DNA of 64,000 nucleotides from Candidatus Defluviibacterium haderslevense (GTDB lineage: Bacteria; Bacteroidota; Bacteroidia; Chitinophagales; Saprospiraceae). Where the stretch lies: contig JADJRL010000003.1 in assembly GCA_016712225.1 (NCBI GenBank), positions 5,035,501-5,099,500 of the forward strand, in the 5' to 3' direction. The position numbers and the translations under genes were made by a program. This document shows positions 19,191 through 28,710 of the stretch, piece after piece. Each line of letters opens with the position of its first letter. Within the stretch, counting starts at the first letter, position 1. The notes beneath the pieces were generated by a model, which ran no database searches, had not been told where the DNA came from, and worked only from the letters and a program-made list of their open reading frames with translations.

Positions 19191-20090
19191 TTATTCAGTC
19201 TTTATAATTTTTTCTGAATATTTGTATGGAATAATTTTCTGACCATGAGTGAGTGCATACACTTTGGTAAATTCTGCACCAAAATACAAAATGATCGCCG
19301 AATAATAGACCCATACTAAAATGAGAATTACGGAACCGGCTGCTCCATAAATAGAAGCAATTGCTGAACTTCCAAGATATGCACCAATTGCAAATTTACC
19401 AATCATAAATAAAAATGCAGTAAAAGCTGATCCTATGATACAATCATATAGAACTATTTTTGCATCCGGCAATGCTTTAAATATAATAGCAAATAAAAGT
19501 GTAATAATAAAAAATACCACAACAATATTAATAACATTAAACAAGTATATAGTATCCTTTGGATAATAAGTCGACAAACGATTATTGAGCACGTCCATTA
19601 CTGCACTTATAATCAAACCAACCATAAGTAAGAAACCAACTGAACCTATCATCGAAAAAGACATCAATCGATTTTTTAAAAACTTTACAAAAGCTCTATT
19701 AGGTTTTGCTTTAATGCCCCATATATAATTGATTGAATCCTGAATTTCAGAAAAAACGCCCGATGCACCAATAAGTAATACGACTACCCCAAAAACTGTT
19801 GCAAAGGTATTGCTATCGGATAACTTTACATTTTTTATGGCTTCTTGGATTTGAATTGCAGCGGCATTTCCAACCAATCCGTTAATCTGACCAAATATTT
19901 CACCTTGGACAGCTTCCTTACCAAAGAAATATCCGGATAGACTGATAATAATCATAAGTAAAGGCGGCAAAGAAAAAATAGTATAATAAGACAAAGCTGC
20001 ACTCAACTTCATAGCGTTATCAGCATTAAATTCCTTATAGGTTTCTTTCAATAGAAAAAATATACTGTGGGCCATTCGTTTAATTGCCAT
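19191..20090 (-). CDS. YihY/virulence factor BrkB family protein
   Basis: A 299-residue inner-membrane protein with about six transmembrane helices. It carries the family landmarks: LSAALSYYTIFSLPPLL near residue 25, GASGVFSEIQDSINYIWGIK near 105-125, and LPDAKIVLYDCIIGSAFTA near 207-225. The last helix pair ends in YFGAEFTKVYA, followed by a short charged cytoplasmic tail. The family was once called ribonuclease BN in error; its real role is unsettled. It begins 41 nt after the Omp85-like gene stop on the same strand and probably shares its transcript. Confidence 0.9.
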   Translation of the reverse strand: MAIKRMAHSIFFLLKETYKEFNADNAMKLSAALSYYTIFSLPPLLMIIISLSGYFFGKEAVQGEIFGQINGLVGNAAAIQIQEAIKNVKLSDSNTFATVFGVVVLLIGASGVFSEIQDSINYIWGIKAKPNRAFVKFLKNRLMSFSMIGSVGFLLMVGLIISAVMDVLNNRLSTYYPKDTIYLFNVINIVVVFFIITLLFAIIFKALPDAKIVLYDCIIGSAFTAFLFMIGKFAIGAYLGSSAIASIYGAAGSVILILVWVYYSAIILYFGAEFTKVYALTHGQKIIPYKYSEKIIKTE

Positions 20091-20131
20091 AATTTGGTAT
20101 TTTATGCATTCAAAAAATGAGTGTTCAAAAA

Positions 20132-21973
20132 TTAATTATATTTTGCAATGTACGGTTTATCTAGTACAAAATCCTTAAACCCAAAATTAGTTGTTTGAAA
20201 CGAATTAAATTTAAAAATATCTTGTCCAACCCCTGGTACCAAAGGAAAAAATGAAACTGACAACTGAAAACTACTAAACACCAATTTTTCATTTTTTAAA
20301 AGAACTCCTAAAGCTAATTGAGTGTAAACCTTGCTTTTCCTAAAACCAGTATCTACATTACTTAACATTCCCATTGAATAATTAACATAAGGACCAAAAT
20401 AAAATCCAAAAACATGCCATGGAGCATAAGATTGAGTCTGGAAATTAAGAAGCAATCTATTCTTCCCAAATAAATGACTACTATTAAAACCATCCAAACC
20501 ATTTGCTTCATTTAAAGTTAAACGTTCAAAATTATTCCTATGTATTCCATAAAGCATTTGAGGTCTTAAGAAAGCTCTGAATTTCCAATTTTTTAGCACA
20601 AGTAATTTTGTAAAATAATCAAAACTTAGTGATATAATACCTTGTTCAAATATTGTTCTATGAATAAATGTTCCATATTCCACTTGCCCTCCTAAATAAC
20701 CAAAATAGTTATAATAACCAGTTGCATATCGCAATCCAATGTATGATCGGCGTATCGCACCTCGTACTTGAACCCCTCCTGTTAAACCGTAGATTTTTCC
20801 AACTGGCACATCTTCTGTTATTCCAAAACCAAAAATATAATGGTCTTGAACATATTTCCGGGAAGATATACCTAAGCCTAATAAAAATAAATCCTCATTC
20901 AAATAAATTAGAAGCGTGTCGGAAAACGAATTTGAAGTCTTATCATATTTAATATGCTTAAATCTTGTAGCTAATATTAGATTTGTAGTACGTTCATTTT
21001 CCGTTCGCCCCTTAAAAATTTGCCATGCTCTACCTATCCAATAATCTCTGGAATTAAACTTATAATAATATGGCATAGCCCCAAATCTATAATAGTAGAA
21101 AGAGTCCTGATTATATTGATGAGAAATTTTAATACCAGCCGCCCATTTTGTCAATGGTGAGAAAAAAGGTCTATCAATATTTAAACTAGCATTAACATAC
21201 TTATACTCATTTACTTCAAAATGTATGGTTGAATTTAAATACGTATGATTAATGTTTGGGATAAAATAATTTACTTTGTATGCATTCCGATTCAATTGAC
21301 GATTTCTGGTATATGCATTATGAAATTCATGACCTATTCCAAAAATATTTTTATCAGTCAATTGCCATTTTAATCTAGAGTTTGTAGAAGTAAAACCTGG
21401 AACCAAACTCCATTTATCTAAAACTACAATGAAGATATCAACTGAATCATTTGTTCCCATTATGCGTTCTACAGATATTTCAACATCCTGAACAAAAGTC
21501 TGATTCCGTACCAAGCGCTCTGATTCATTGACAATCAATGAATCAAATCGTTGGTTTTGTTTAACCAATAACAAATTTCTAATGGTAATTTGTTGAGATT
21601 TTATATGTGCATTATTGCCAAGTTTTATAAACATATTCTGTTTATACTTCCGTTTATCTAATAAAGAATATGCAAAAGGATCGATGGTTTCAATATGAAT
21701 TTTTCGGATTATTTTGCCTTCACACTTCTTATAAGACCTCAAATTTTTACTTTTGGGTACATGAATTAAATCTACACTTTGATTTGGATTAGAATCAATC
21801 GATTTAAAAATCAACCGATAAGCCATCTTAGTTAACTTACTTCGTTTCGAATACACTTCTAAATATCTGTAAATATCATTTGAATCCGATTTTTGAGGAG
21901 CATTTTGACAATGAACATTATTGTTAAAAACCAAAAATACAATCAAAACGATGCAAATAAACTTAACAAACAT
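20132..21973 (-). CDS. Omp85-like outer-membrane protein with POTRA-like N-terminus
   Basis: A 613-residue exported protein with a signal peptide ending near NNNVHCQ (about residue 23). Residues about 80-185 look like a POTRA module (KIIRKIHIETIDPFAYSL, LLLVKQNQRFDSLIVNESER, TFVQDVEISVERI). The rest is a beta-barrel of alternating strands, many rich in Tyr and Phe. The arrangement resembles BamA/TamA relatives, but it has at most one or two POTRA units and the final strand ends ...KPYIAKYN with no terminal aromatic residue. It is probably not the essential BamA. The upstream mlaD ends 85 nt away and the BrkB gene follows after 41 nt. Family assignment is by pattern only. Confidence 0.65.
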   Translation of the reverse strand: MFVKFICIVLIVFLVFNNNVHCQNAPQKSDSNDIYRYLEVYSKRSKLTKMAYRLIFKSIDSNPNQSVDLIHVPKSKNLRSYKKCEGKIIRKIHIETIDPFAYSLLDKRKYKQNMFIKLGNNAHIKSQQITIRNLLLVKQNQRFDSLIVNESERLVRNQTFVQDVEISVERIMGTNDSVDIFIVVLDKWSLVPGFTSTNSRLKWQLTDKNIFGIGHEFHNAYTRNRQLNRNAYKVNYFIPNINHTYLNSTIHFEVNEYKYVNASLNIDRPFFSPLTKWAAGIKISHQYNQDSFYYYRFGAMPYYYKFNSRDYWIGRAWQIFKGRTENERTTNLILATRFKHIKYDKTSNSFSDTLLIYLNEDLFLLGLGISSRKYVQDHYIFGFGITEDVPVGKIYGLTGGVQVRGAIRRSYIGLRYATGYYNYFGYLGGQVEYGTFIHRTIFEQGIISLSFDYFTKLLVLKNWKFRAFLRPQMLYGIHRNNFERLTLNEANGLDGFNSSHLFGKNRLLLNFQTQSYAPWHVFGFYFGPYVNYSMGMLSNVDTGFRKSKVYTQLALGVLLKNEKLVFSSFQLSVSFFPLVPGVGQDIFKFNSFQTTNFGFKDFVLDKPYIAKYN

Positions 21974-22058
21974 CTAAAAAATTACATTTAAATATACATT
22001 TAACAACTTATATATCATCAATTTGTAATATACGGAATAAAAGAAATATCCAATTAGA

Positions 22059-22784
22059 CTATTTATTAGATTTAACCGAATCATCATTCAATTCTTTCTT
22101 CCTTTTTAATGCTTCTTTCTTTTTCTTATTAAAATAACCTTTTAAAAGGAAATTATGTTTAACCGCTTCCATATTTTCATTTAATCCTTTCGAACTTTTA
22201 TTCAAATTTACCATGGTTTGATTGAAATTAGCAGAAATAGTTGAGTCTTGAATTAATCGTCCTAATGTTCCTTTACCACTATTGATCTTAACCATAATTT
22301 CAGCTAATTCTTGTGAAATTATTTCCGCATTACCAGCTGTTACCCTCAAACTAGCCATTATCGCATCAGTTTCTACAGGTTCCTCAGAAATCAGATTGTC
22401 ACCATCATCGACAATTTCAGCATCTGAACTTCCTTGTGTAATAATTAACAACCTATCCCCAATTAAACCCTCAGATCCAATGGCAATTTCACTATCCTTT
22501 TTAATAAAACGATTAACATCTGTTCTAATTAACATATCTACTCTGACGGTTGAATCATTAATAATGATGATTTGATCTACCGTACCAACGTTTATCCCAA
22601 ATAATCGAACATTATTTCCTACTTGCAAGCCACTAACATTATAAAAAGTAGAGTTAATTTTAAACACAGGATTAAACAAATTTCGCTGCTTTCCAATGAT
22701 AAATATAGCTAATACAAAAAGTGATAAGCCTATTAAAATAAATAGCCCCAACCTTATTTTAAATTTCTGTGAATAGTTATCCAT
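22059..22784 (-). CDS. mlaD: MlaD family protein (MCE domain), copy 2
   Basis: A 241-residue MCE protein with a transmembrane helix at about 11-30 and the MCE domain at about 38-118 (YNVSGLQVGNNVRLFGINVG). The helical region is shorter than in copy 1. It ends in the same kind of tail, EAVKHNFLLKGYFNKKKK, followed by a lysine-rich end. It begins 36 nt after the mlaF stop. As the periplasmic lipid-binding part of a second complete MlaEFD transporter, it differs from copy 1 mainly by lacking about 80 residues between the MCE domain and the tail. Confidence 0.9.
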   Translation of the reverse strand: MDNYSQKFKIRLGLFILIGLSLFVLAIFIIGKQRNLFNPVFKINSTFYNVSGLQVGNNVRLFGINVGTVDQIIIINDSTVRVDMLIRTDVNRFIKKDSEIAIGSEGLIGDRLLIITQGSSDAEIVDDGDNLISEEPVETDAIMASLRVTAGNAEIISQELAEIMVKINSGKGTLGRLIQDSTISANFNQTMVNLNKSSKGLNENMEAVKHNFLLKGYFNKKKKEALKRKKELNDDSVKSNK

Positions 22785-22820
22785 AATTATTATTAAATGA
22801 TAAATGCATACAATTTTCGA

Positions 22821-23606
22821 TTATGACTTGAAGAAAGATTGGATTAATTCATCATCTGATTCTTCAAATTCCTTTAACGTACCCTCTTTATAAACAATGC
22901 CTTCGTGAAGCATAATTATACGATTAGCTGTGTGTCGGGCACACTTAATATCATGTGTTATTATAATAGAGGAGGTTTTATATTTTTTTTGAACATCTAC
23001 TATTAGTGAACTGATCTCATCTGAAGTAACAGGATCAAGTCCAGTTGTAGGTTCGTCATAAAGCATAATTAACGGATCAACAACGATCGTCCGAGCCAAA
23101 CTAATTCTCTTTCGCATTCCTCCTGAAAGCTGTGAAGGCATTTTATTAATGGCATCTGATAATCCAACATTTTCCAATACTTCAATAATTTTATCACTAA
23201 TTTCATCTTCACTAAGTTGTTTTTTAATTCTCCTTAAAGGAAATTCCAAATTTTGTTTAACTGTCATGGAGTCATACAATGCGCCACTTTGGAATAAGAA
23301 ACCAATTTGTTTTCTTATTTCACCCAATTCTATTCTTGACAAATCATTGACTCTTTGACCAAAAACATCAATAGTGCCATCATTAAAATTCAATAATCCA
23401 ACTATACATTTAATCAAAACTGATTTGCCAGTACCTGATTTACCAAGTACAATCAAATTTTCACCCTTATATAGTCTTAAAGAAGTATGGTTCAATACAA
23501 CTTGTTCACCAAAAGATTTTACAAGATTATCTATAACGATTACCGCTTTACCATCTTCAAGGGTATTACTCATAGGTTCACTCATTGCTACTATTTTGGT
23601 ACTCAT
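22821..23606 (-). CDS. mlaF: MlaF-like ABC transporter ATPase, copy 2
   Basis: Cytoplasmic ATPase (261 aa) with Walker A GKSGTGKS at 55-62, signature LSGGM at 160-164 (Met in place of the usual Gln) and Walker B IMLYDE at 180-185. The switch segment IITHDIKCARHTANRII matches the MlaF pattern ITHDlxcAxxxxdRI. The ATG overlaps the mlaE stop as ATGA, which fixes the start and indicates translational coupling. Confidence 0.93.
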   Translation of the reverse strand: MSTKIVAMSEPMSNTLEDGKAVIVIDNLVKSFGEQVVLNHTSLRLYKGENLIVLGKSGTGKSVLIKCIVGLLNFNDGTIDVFGQRVNDLSRIELGEIRKQIGFLFQSGALYDSMTVKQNLEFPLRRIKKQLSEDEISDKIIEVLENVGLSDAINKMPSQLSGGMRKRISLARTIVVDPLIMLYDEPTTGLDPVTSDEISSLIVDVQKKYKTSSIIITHDIKCARHTANRIIMLHEGIVYKEGTLKEFEESDDELIQSFFKS

Positions 23607-24454
23607 GATATGATCATATCTGTGATTTGAACTGCTATCATATCTATTATAATAACTAAAAGTGATGCCAATACAACAGCTGAATTTGCAGCTAAACCAA
23701 CACTTTCTGTACCTCTACCCGCATTATAGCCTTTATAACAACCTACCAAACCAATTACAGCTCCAAAAAAAAATGTTTTGACAATTGCGGGAAAAAAATC
23801 AAAAAAATCTACATGATCAAAGGCATGCGATATAAATAAAAATAAATTGACATCACCCTTAATATTGACCCCTACCCAACTTCCCAAAATCCCTAAGGCA
23901 TCTGCATATAAAACCAATAGTGGAACCATTAAAGTTGTAGCCAAAATTCGTGTTACTAATAAAAATCTAACAGGATTAGTAGAGGATACTTCCATCGCGT
24001 CAATTTGTTCTGTAACTTTCATAGATCCCAATTCAGCACCAATACCAGAACCAATTTTACCAGCACAGATAAGTGCTGTAATAACAGGCCCCATTTCCTT
24101 AATTAATGATTCAGCTACCATGCCAGGCAGTAAACTTACAGCACCAAAATCTATGAGAACGGGTCGAGATTGTATAGTCAATACCAAACCCATGATGGTG
24201 CCTGTTATGGAAATCAGAGGCAATGATTTATATCCTATTTGAAAACATTGTCTCAAAAATTCTTTAAATTCAAAATCCTTTGTAAATGATTCACGAATAA
24301 TCAATCCAAGAAATATAAAAACATTTGAAATTTCAACTAGAAAATGATTAGCTTGATCTTTTCGTTCAATAGTCTTATCACCCAATATGCTAAGTTTGTC
24401 TTTTGCATGTTCTAATTTAGGTTTTCGATTCAACTCAGAATTATGATCAATCAT
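23603..24454 (-). CDS. mlaE: MlaE family ABC transporter permease, copy 2
   Basis: Inner-membrane permease (283 aa). The hallmark ELGSMKVTEQIDAMEV is at residues 141-156, in nearly the same form as in copy 1. A charged N-terminal extension of about 35 residues precedes the first amphipathic helix. The stop overlaps the mlaF start by four bases. It follows an AI-2E permease gene by 131 nt; copy 1 also has an AI-2E gene in its wider neighbourhood. Confidence 0.93.
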   Translation of the reverse strand: MIDHNSELNRKPKLEHAKDKLSILGDKTIERKDQANHFLVEISNVFIFLGLIIRESFTKDFEFKEFLRQCFQIGYKSLPLISITGTIMGLVLTIQSRPVLIDFGAVSLLPGMVAESLIKEMGPVITALICAGKIGSGIGAELGSMKVTEQIDAMEVSSTNPVRFLLVTRILATTLMVPLLVLYADALGILGSWVGVNIKGDVNLFLFISHAFDHVDFFDFFPAIVKTFFFGAVIGLVGCYKGYNAGRGTESVGLAANSAVVLASLLVIIIDMIAVQITDMIIS

Positions 24455-24585
24455 GATTTGTCTTTAAGTAAAATATTTCTTAATATATCTTTTAAGCAAC
24501 TAATAATTCAACAATCAATATATAAATTCAACGTAAAACATTAAAAATAAAATATAAAAACTCCTCAACAAGTTAATTCAAATAA

Positions 24586-25686
24586 TCAAGTTAAAATTTT
24601 CTTCTTTTTAAAATTTAATTTGACTTTTGTAGTTGGTACAATATTTCCCATTAGAGCACCCCAATGTTTATAAGCCATTGTATGATCTAAGACTACTTTA
24701 AGAATCGCAGTAATAGGAATTGACAAAAACATGCCAGGAATACCCCATATAGCACCTCCCAACAATACAACAATAACACAAACCAAACCATTAATTTTCA
24801 CTTTAGAGGCAACAATATGCGGGATAATAAAGTGATTATCTATAAATTGTATCAGTAAATAAACAAGGAATACCATTATTGGATAAGTCGCCGAATCCTT
24901 AGTAATAAAAGCAATAATCATAGGAAGTGCAATAGCAATAACACCACCTATATATGGAATAATATTAATAATTGCACCAGTAATTCCAAGAACTATCGCA
25001 TAATCGATACCCAGAATCAACAATCCAATGGAATTCAAAATAGCTATTATAACCATTTCGAATAACAATCCAGTTAGATAACCTTGGATAATTTTCTTTG
25101 AATTAAAAAAAATATTATTTAAAGTTGTATGGTGTTCAACCACAAATAATTTATGGACAAATTCCAAGATGAGCACTTTATAGTATAATAATAAAACAAT
25201 ATAGACTGGTATTAAAATTACAATTATTAAAATTCCATTTATTAAAAATAAAGTATGTCCAATAGTACCACCTAGATTATCAATCGCTTCAATCTGATTT
25301 TGACTAATCCATTTATTGATAGCTGATTTCTTAATACTAAATCGATCAGAAATCCAATTAATCAATTGGACTAAAGACTCATTAAATTTAATTTTAAGCT
25401 GTGGATAAGTATCACTAAATAATGATAACTGGCCTGAAATCAAGTACAACAATAAAACAACAATCAAAATAGCAGTTAAAACCGCGATGAATATGGACAC
25501 ATTTCTATTCAATCCCTTGCCTACAATAAAATTAACCATCGGATTCAAAAGTATTGCAAATATAATAGCATAAAGCAATGGAAGAATAATACCTTGTCCA
25601 ACAAATAACATGAAAATAACAGCCAATACGCCTATTGAAATTAAAGAAAATTTTGCATAAAGTGGCAACTTCAATGTTAAATTCAT
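24586..25686 (-). CDS. AI-2E family transporter, copy 2
   Basis: A 366-residue polytopic membrane protein of the AI-2E family. It has paired N-terminal helices, a central soluble stretch (about residues 90-140), the loop INIIPYIGGVIA, and the C-terminal helix GIPGMFLSIPITAILKVVLDH. The ATG at 25686 gives MNLTLKLP; a TTG seven codons upstream (25707) is also in frame. It carries the TTATATAATTCACAC element at 25787-25801, shared with the DUF3494 and AraC genes. It may head a transcript that continues into the second mlaEFD set. The transported compound is unknown. Confidence 0.87.
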   Translation of the reverse strand: MNLTLKLPLYAKFSLISIGVLAVIFMLFVGQGIILPLLYAIIFAILLNPMVNFIVGKGLNRNVSIFIAVLTAILIVVLLLYLISGQLSLFSDTYPQLKIKFNESLVQLINWISDRFSIKKSAINKWISQNQIEAIDNLGGTIGHTLFLINGILIIVILIPVYIVLLLYYKVLILEFVHKLFVVEHHTTLNNIFFNSKKIIQGYLTGLLFEMVIIAILNSIGLLILGIDYAIVLGITGAIINIIPYIGGVIAIALPMIIAFITKDSATYPIMVFLVYLLIQFIDNHFIIPHIVASKVKINGLVCVIVVLLGGAIWGIPGMFLSIPITAILKVVLDHTMAYKHWGALMGNIVPTTKVKLNFKKKKILT

Positions 25687-25786
25687 ACTTAAATTTATAA
25701 TTTTCAATTTCTAATTAATAGAAATGTATATAGTTCAAAGATAAAATTGATCAATCAAAATAAAATTATAAAAATAAAGTTCGATA

Positions 25787-25801
25787 TTATATAATTCACA
25801 C
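25787..25801 (-). promoter_or_regulatory. shared upstream element, site d (AI-2E copy 2)
   Basis: Plus-strand reading TTATATAATTCACAC, identical to sites c and a. The ATTCACAC core starts 108 nt from the ATG at 25686, or 87 nt from the alternative TTG at 25707. Confidence 0.5.
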
Positions 25802-25888
25802 TTTGGGTACATCTGAGCATTACTAATGCTATATGCACTAATTAAAAATTCTAAATCTAAAGAATAAAATTTCTACTTTTTATGTCAT

Positions 25889-27505
25889 TTAATCATTAGG
25901 AATAAAAATATCAAACTGGGCTCCTTGATTTAATTCACTTGTAGCCATGATCAGGCCATTATGATTTTCAACAATTTTTTTTACAATTGCAAGCCCAATT
26001 CCCGTCCCTGCGTAACTTTCTTTACCATGTAGTTTTTGAAAAACCTCAAATATTCGCTCATTAAAATGTGGTTCAAATCCAATGCCGTTGTCCCTAATCA
26101 TTATATGGCAATAATTTCTATCATGAGATAATTTTGTGTTAAACAATTGAGACCCTCTTACGATTCTGCTTTGAATTATAATATGTGATGGTATATCTGG
26201 CTTAGAAAATTTAAGTGCGTTACTGATTAAGTTATAGATCAACTGCCTGAACTGAAATGCAATAATATTAGCTGAACACATACCAATGGTTTCTATAATG
26301 GCATGATTCTCATTGATAGTATCTCGCAATTCATTTTTAACTTCATCAATAATAATATTCAGATCGGTCTTTTCAAATTGCAGCTCAGTAGTACTAATCC
26401 GTGAAAAAGAAAGTAGATCATCAATTAGTTGTTGCATTCTTCCAGCTGCTAATTGCATACGTTGAAAATGGTGTTTTCCGCTTTCAGAAAGATTATTAGC
26501 CTCATTTTCTAAAAGAATAGTTACAAAAGTTTGGATCTTTCGTAGGGGTTCCTGTAAATCGTGACTTGATATATAGGTAAATGCAAGTAATTCTTTATTC
26601 GCACTAATCAATTCAGCAGCCCGCTTTTCTTTTTCATCGTTTTGGAAAGCCAGTTCCTTGTTGGCAATAATTAATTCAGCAGCACGTTTTTCCTTTTCAC
26701 CATTTTGAAATGCCAACTCCTCATTTGCAATAATCAATTCAGCGGCACGTTTCTCCTTCTCATTATTTTGAAAGGCAAGTTCCTTATTGGCTATGCTTAA
26801 CTCTGCTGCGCGCTTTTCCTTCTCTTCATTCTGAAAAATTAGTTCTCTGTTTGCAATACTTAACTCAGCCGCCCGCTTCTCCTTTTCTTCATTTTGAAAA
26901 ATGAGTTCCTTAATTGCAATACTTAACTCAGCCGCTCTCTTTTCCTTTTCCGCATTTTGAAAAGCAAGTTCCATATTAGCAATACCTAACTCTGTAGCAC
27001 GATTTTCCTTCTCCTTATTCTGAAAAACTAATTCATTATTGGCAATACCCAATTCTGCAGCCCGCTTCTCTTTTTCATCATTTTGAAAAATCAATTCTTT
27101 ATTTGCAATACTTAACTCTGCTGCTCGCTTCTCCTTTTCTTCGTCCTGAAATACAAGCTCACGATTTGCAATACCTAACTCTGCCGCTCTTTTTCCCTTC
27201 TCAACATCTTGATAAGCTAGTTCTTTGTTTGCAATGCCCAATTCAGTAGCACGTTTTCTCTTTTCTTCATCTTGAAATGCCAATTCCCTATTAGCTACTC
27301 CTAACTCAATTTCTCTTTTCTCATTTTCTGCTTTCTGATAAACAAGCTCTAGTTCTAAACTTCCTAAATTTGCTTCAAGCAGATTGATCCGTATATTTTG
27401 CAAGAGCATTTCTTCATGCGCCAAACTTAAATCTCTGTCAACTACAACTAATCTAGATTTAATATCGACTTCATCATTTTTGTCCAATTTATATTCAAAA
27501 GACAT
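25889..27505 (-). CDS. soluble sensor histidine kinase with 12 x 21-residue coiled-coil repeats
   Basis: A 538-residue cytoplasmic histidine kinase without transmembrane segments. Residues 60-311 are twelve tandem 21-residue units close to EKEKRAAELSIANKELIFQN plus one residue, so each unit equals three heptads of a coiled coil. The array runs without a break into the DHp helix: His315 lies in SSHDLQEPLRKI, the type seen in phytochrome-like kinases. HATPase motifs follow: N-box NLISNALKFSKP, G1 DNGIGF and G2 GTGIGLAIVKK. It has no PAS, GAF or other sensor domain. It follows three single-domain response regulators on the same strand (78 nt gap), at least one of which is its likely partner. It may be activated through the coiled coil or through partner proteins; this is inference. 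Confidence 0.88.
   Translation of the reverse strand: MSFEYKLDKNDEVDIKSRLVVVDRDLSLAHEEMLLQNIRINLLEANLGSLELELVYQKAENEKREIELGVANRELAFQDEEKRKRATELGIANKELAYQDVEKGKRAAELGIANRELVFQDEEKEKRAAELSIANKELIFQNDEKEKRAAELGIANNELVFQNKEKENRATELGIANMELAFQNAEKEKRAAELSIAIKELIFQNEEKEKRAAELSIANRELIFQNEEKEKRAAELSIANKELAFQNNEKEKRAAELIIANEELAFQNGEKEKRAAELIIANKELAFQNDEKEKRAAELISANKELLAFTYISSHDLQEPLRKIQTFVTILLENEANNLSESGKHHFQRMQLAAGRMQQLIDDLLSFSRISTTELQFEKTDLNIIIDEVKNELRDTINENHAIIETIGMCSANIIAFQFRQLIYNLISNALKFSKPDIPSHIIIQSRIVRGSQLFNTKLSHDRNYCHIMIRDNGIGFEPHFNERIFEVFQKLHGKESYAGTGIGLAIVKKIVENHNGLIMATSELNQGAQFDIFIPND
26573..27328 (-). repeat. twelve 63-nt coding repeats (21-residue coiled-coil units)
   Basis: Twelve exact-length 63-nt units encode residues 60-311 of the kinase. 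Units 3-12 all keep KRAAEL or KRATEL, while many codon third positions differ, so the protein pattern is kept despite nucleotide divergence. Unit 1 is the most divergent (NEKREIELGVANREL). Twenty-one residues are three heptads, so gain or loss of a unit keeps helix phase. Confidence 0.9.
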
Positions 27506-27583
27506 AATTATTTATATATTTGTATACGTAATATAATTCTGTTTAAATGCTATACTAGCAAATTATTCCTTTTCAATAATATT

Positions 27584-28060
27584 TTATATTGCAAACTTAA
27601 ACCTTTCAAAATCATGCACAGTTAGCACAAAAAAATCTTTGTTAGGCTTAGTCCATTTTCCAGTAGCAATAATGGATAGTGCAAGTTTAATAATTTTTTT
27701 GAATTGTGAAAAATTAGCAGGCTTTCTAATAAAAAATTGAGCCCCTCCTAGATACAATTGATTAACTACATCCTGCTCAAATGAAGTAGAGAATACAATT
27801 ACTGGAAGATGTATTAAGTTTAGGTTATTTTTAATTTCTGCCAAACATTCAAATCCGTTTTTACGAGGCATATTGAGGTCAAGAAATAAAACATGAGGAA
27901 GCGCTAACTTAGTATTGTTGAGAAATTCCATAAGTTGTTCTCCGTCATGTGTGGCAGTTAGCCTTACCAGTATTTCTAATTCTGCAACAGCCTCTCTAAA
28001 AAACAAACAATCATCCAAATCATCGTCTGCAAGTAGAATTTCCAATTTTTCTAAATTCAT
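27584..28060 (-). CDS. single-domain response regulator (Rcp1-like)
   Basis: A 158-residue CheY-like receiver domain with no output domain. The acidic pocket is ADDDLDD (residues 11-17), the phosphoacceptor Asp61 lies in FLDLNMPRKNGF, and Thr/Ser and Lys follow in VFSTSFEQ and RKPANFSQF. The DDDxDD opening and MPRKNG loop are typical of Rcp1-like regulators that pair with HDLQEPL-type kinases, such as the one encoded 78 nt downstream. The ATG at 28060 is chosen; the frame extends upstream to 28126, but those residues are hydrophobic and unlike the family. Confidence 0.87.
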   Translation of the reverse strand: MNLEKLEILLADDDLDDCLFFREAVAELEILVRLTATHDGEQLMEFLNNTKLALPHVLFLDLNMPRKNGFECLAEIKNNLNLIHLPVIVFSTSFEQDVVNQLYLGGAQFFIRKPANFSQFKKIIKLALSIIATGKWTKPNKDFFVLTVHDFERFKFAI

Positions 28061-28220
28061 GCGGTCAGAATGCATATTGAAAAAACTGAAAATCACATAA
28101 ATCGGCATCAGAAAGTAGAATATCAAATGGATCTGATTTCATAAATTACTATTATAAATGATAGAATTAGTTATGGCTCCAAATAAGATTACTTATGCAT
28201 ACTTTGTACATATTCCAAAT

Positions 28221-28661
28221 TTATACAATTTGCACGTTTCGTTGAATAGAAAACTTGTTAATGATTTTTACAATTCTAGTAAAATCAGAAGATTTTCGAA
28301 TATATTGATCAGCTCCTAAATCTCGAAGTAAAACGATCATGCTATCTTCATAATGAAGGTCTCTAGAATAAGAAGTCGAAAACATTACTATATAAATATT
28401 CTTGTATGCTTCGTTTTCTCTAATTTCGGATAAACATTCAAACCCTGTCTTGCGTGGCATACTAAGATCTAGAAATAGCATATCTGGAAGTTGGCTTTGA
28501 TGTTCATGAAGATAATTCAATAACTGTTCACCGTCTCTAACTATGTCTAATTTAATATCTATTGGAATTTCATCAATTGCTTTTTCAAAGAAAAAACAAT
28601 CATCCGTATCATCATCTGATAATAGAATATGAATTGGATGTTTTTTTGATTCGGATAGCAT
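28221..28661 (-). CDS. single-domain response regulator (Rcp1-like)
   Basis: A 146-residue receiver domain: acidic pocket SDDDTDD (residues 15-21), phosphoacceptor Asp65 in FLDLSMPRKTGF, then MFSTSYS and RKSSDF as the Thr/Ser and Lys positions. It is clearly paralogous to the regulator at 27584-28060 (shared DDDxDDCxFF and DGEQL). The first ATG is at 28661; the longer frame uses a TTG at 28670. It lies 160 nt upstream of the next regulator and 49 nt downstream of the previous one, all on the minus strand. Confidence 0.87.
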   Translation of the reverse strand: MLSESKKHPIHILLSDDDTDDCFFFEKAIDEIPIDIKLDIVRDGEQLLNYLHEHQSQLPDMLFLDLSMPRKTGFECLSEIRENEAYKNIYIVMFSTSYSRDLHYEDSMIVLLRDLGADQYIRKSSDFTRIVKIINKFSIQRNVQIV

Positions 28662-28710
28662 AACTAACAAAAATTAATATGAAACAAAATTTTACAAATA
28701 ATAATTACCA

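Noticed and set aside
20132..21973. Calling the Omp85-like protein the essential BamA
   Set aside because: It has at most one or two POTRA-like units, a non-aromatic C-terminus and no nearby skp, lpx or other partners; the conserved BamA lid motif was not seen.
26573..27328. Regular 63-nt repeats that could suggest a CRISPR or satellite array
   Set aside because: Repeats are contiguous without spacers, in frame, and encode a conserved coiled coil inside a kinase.
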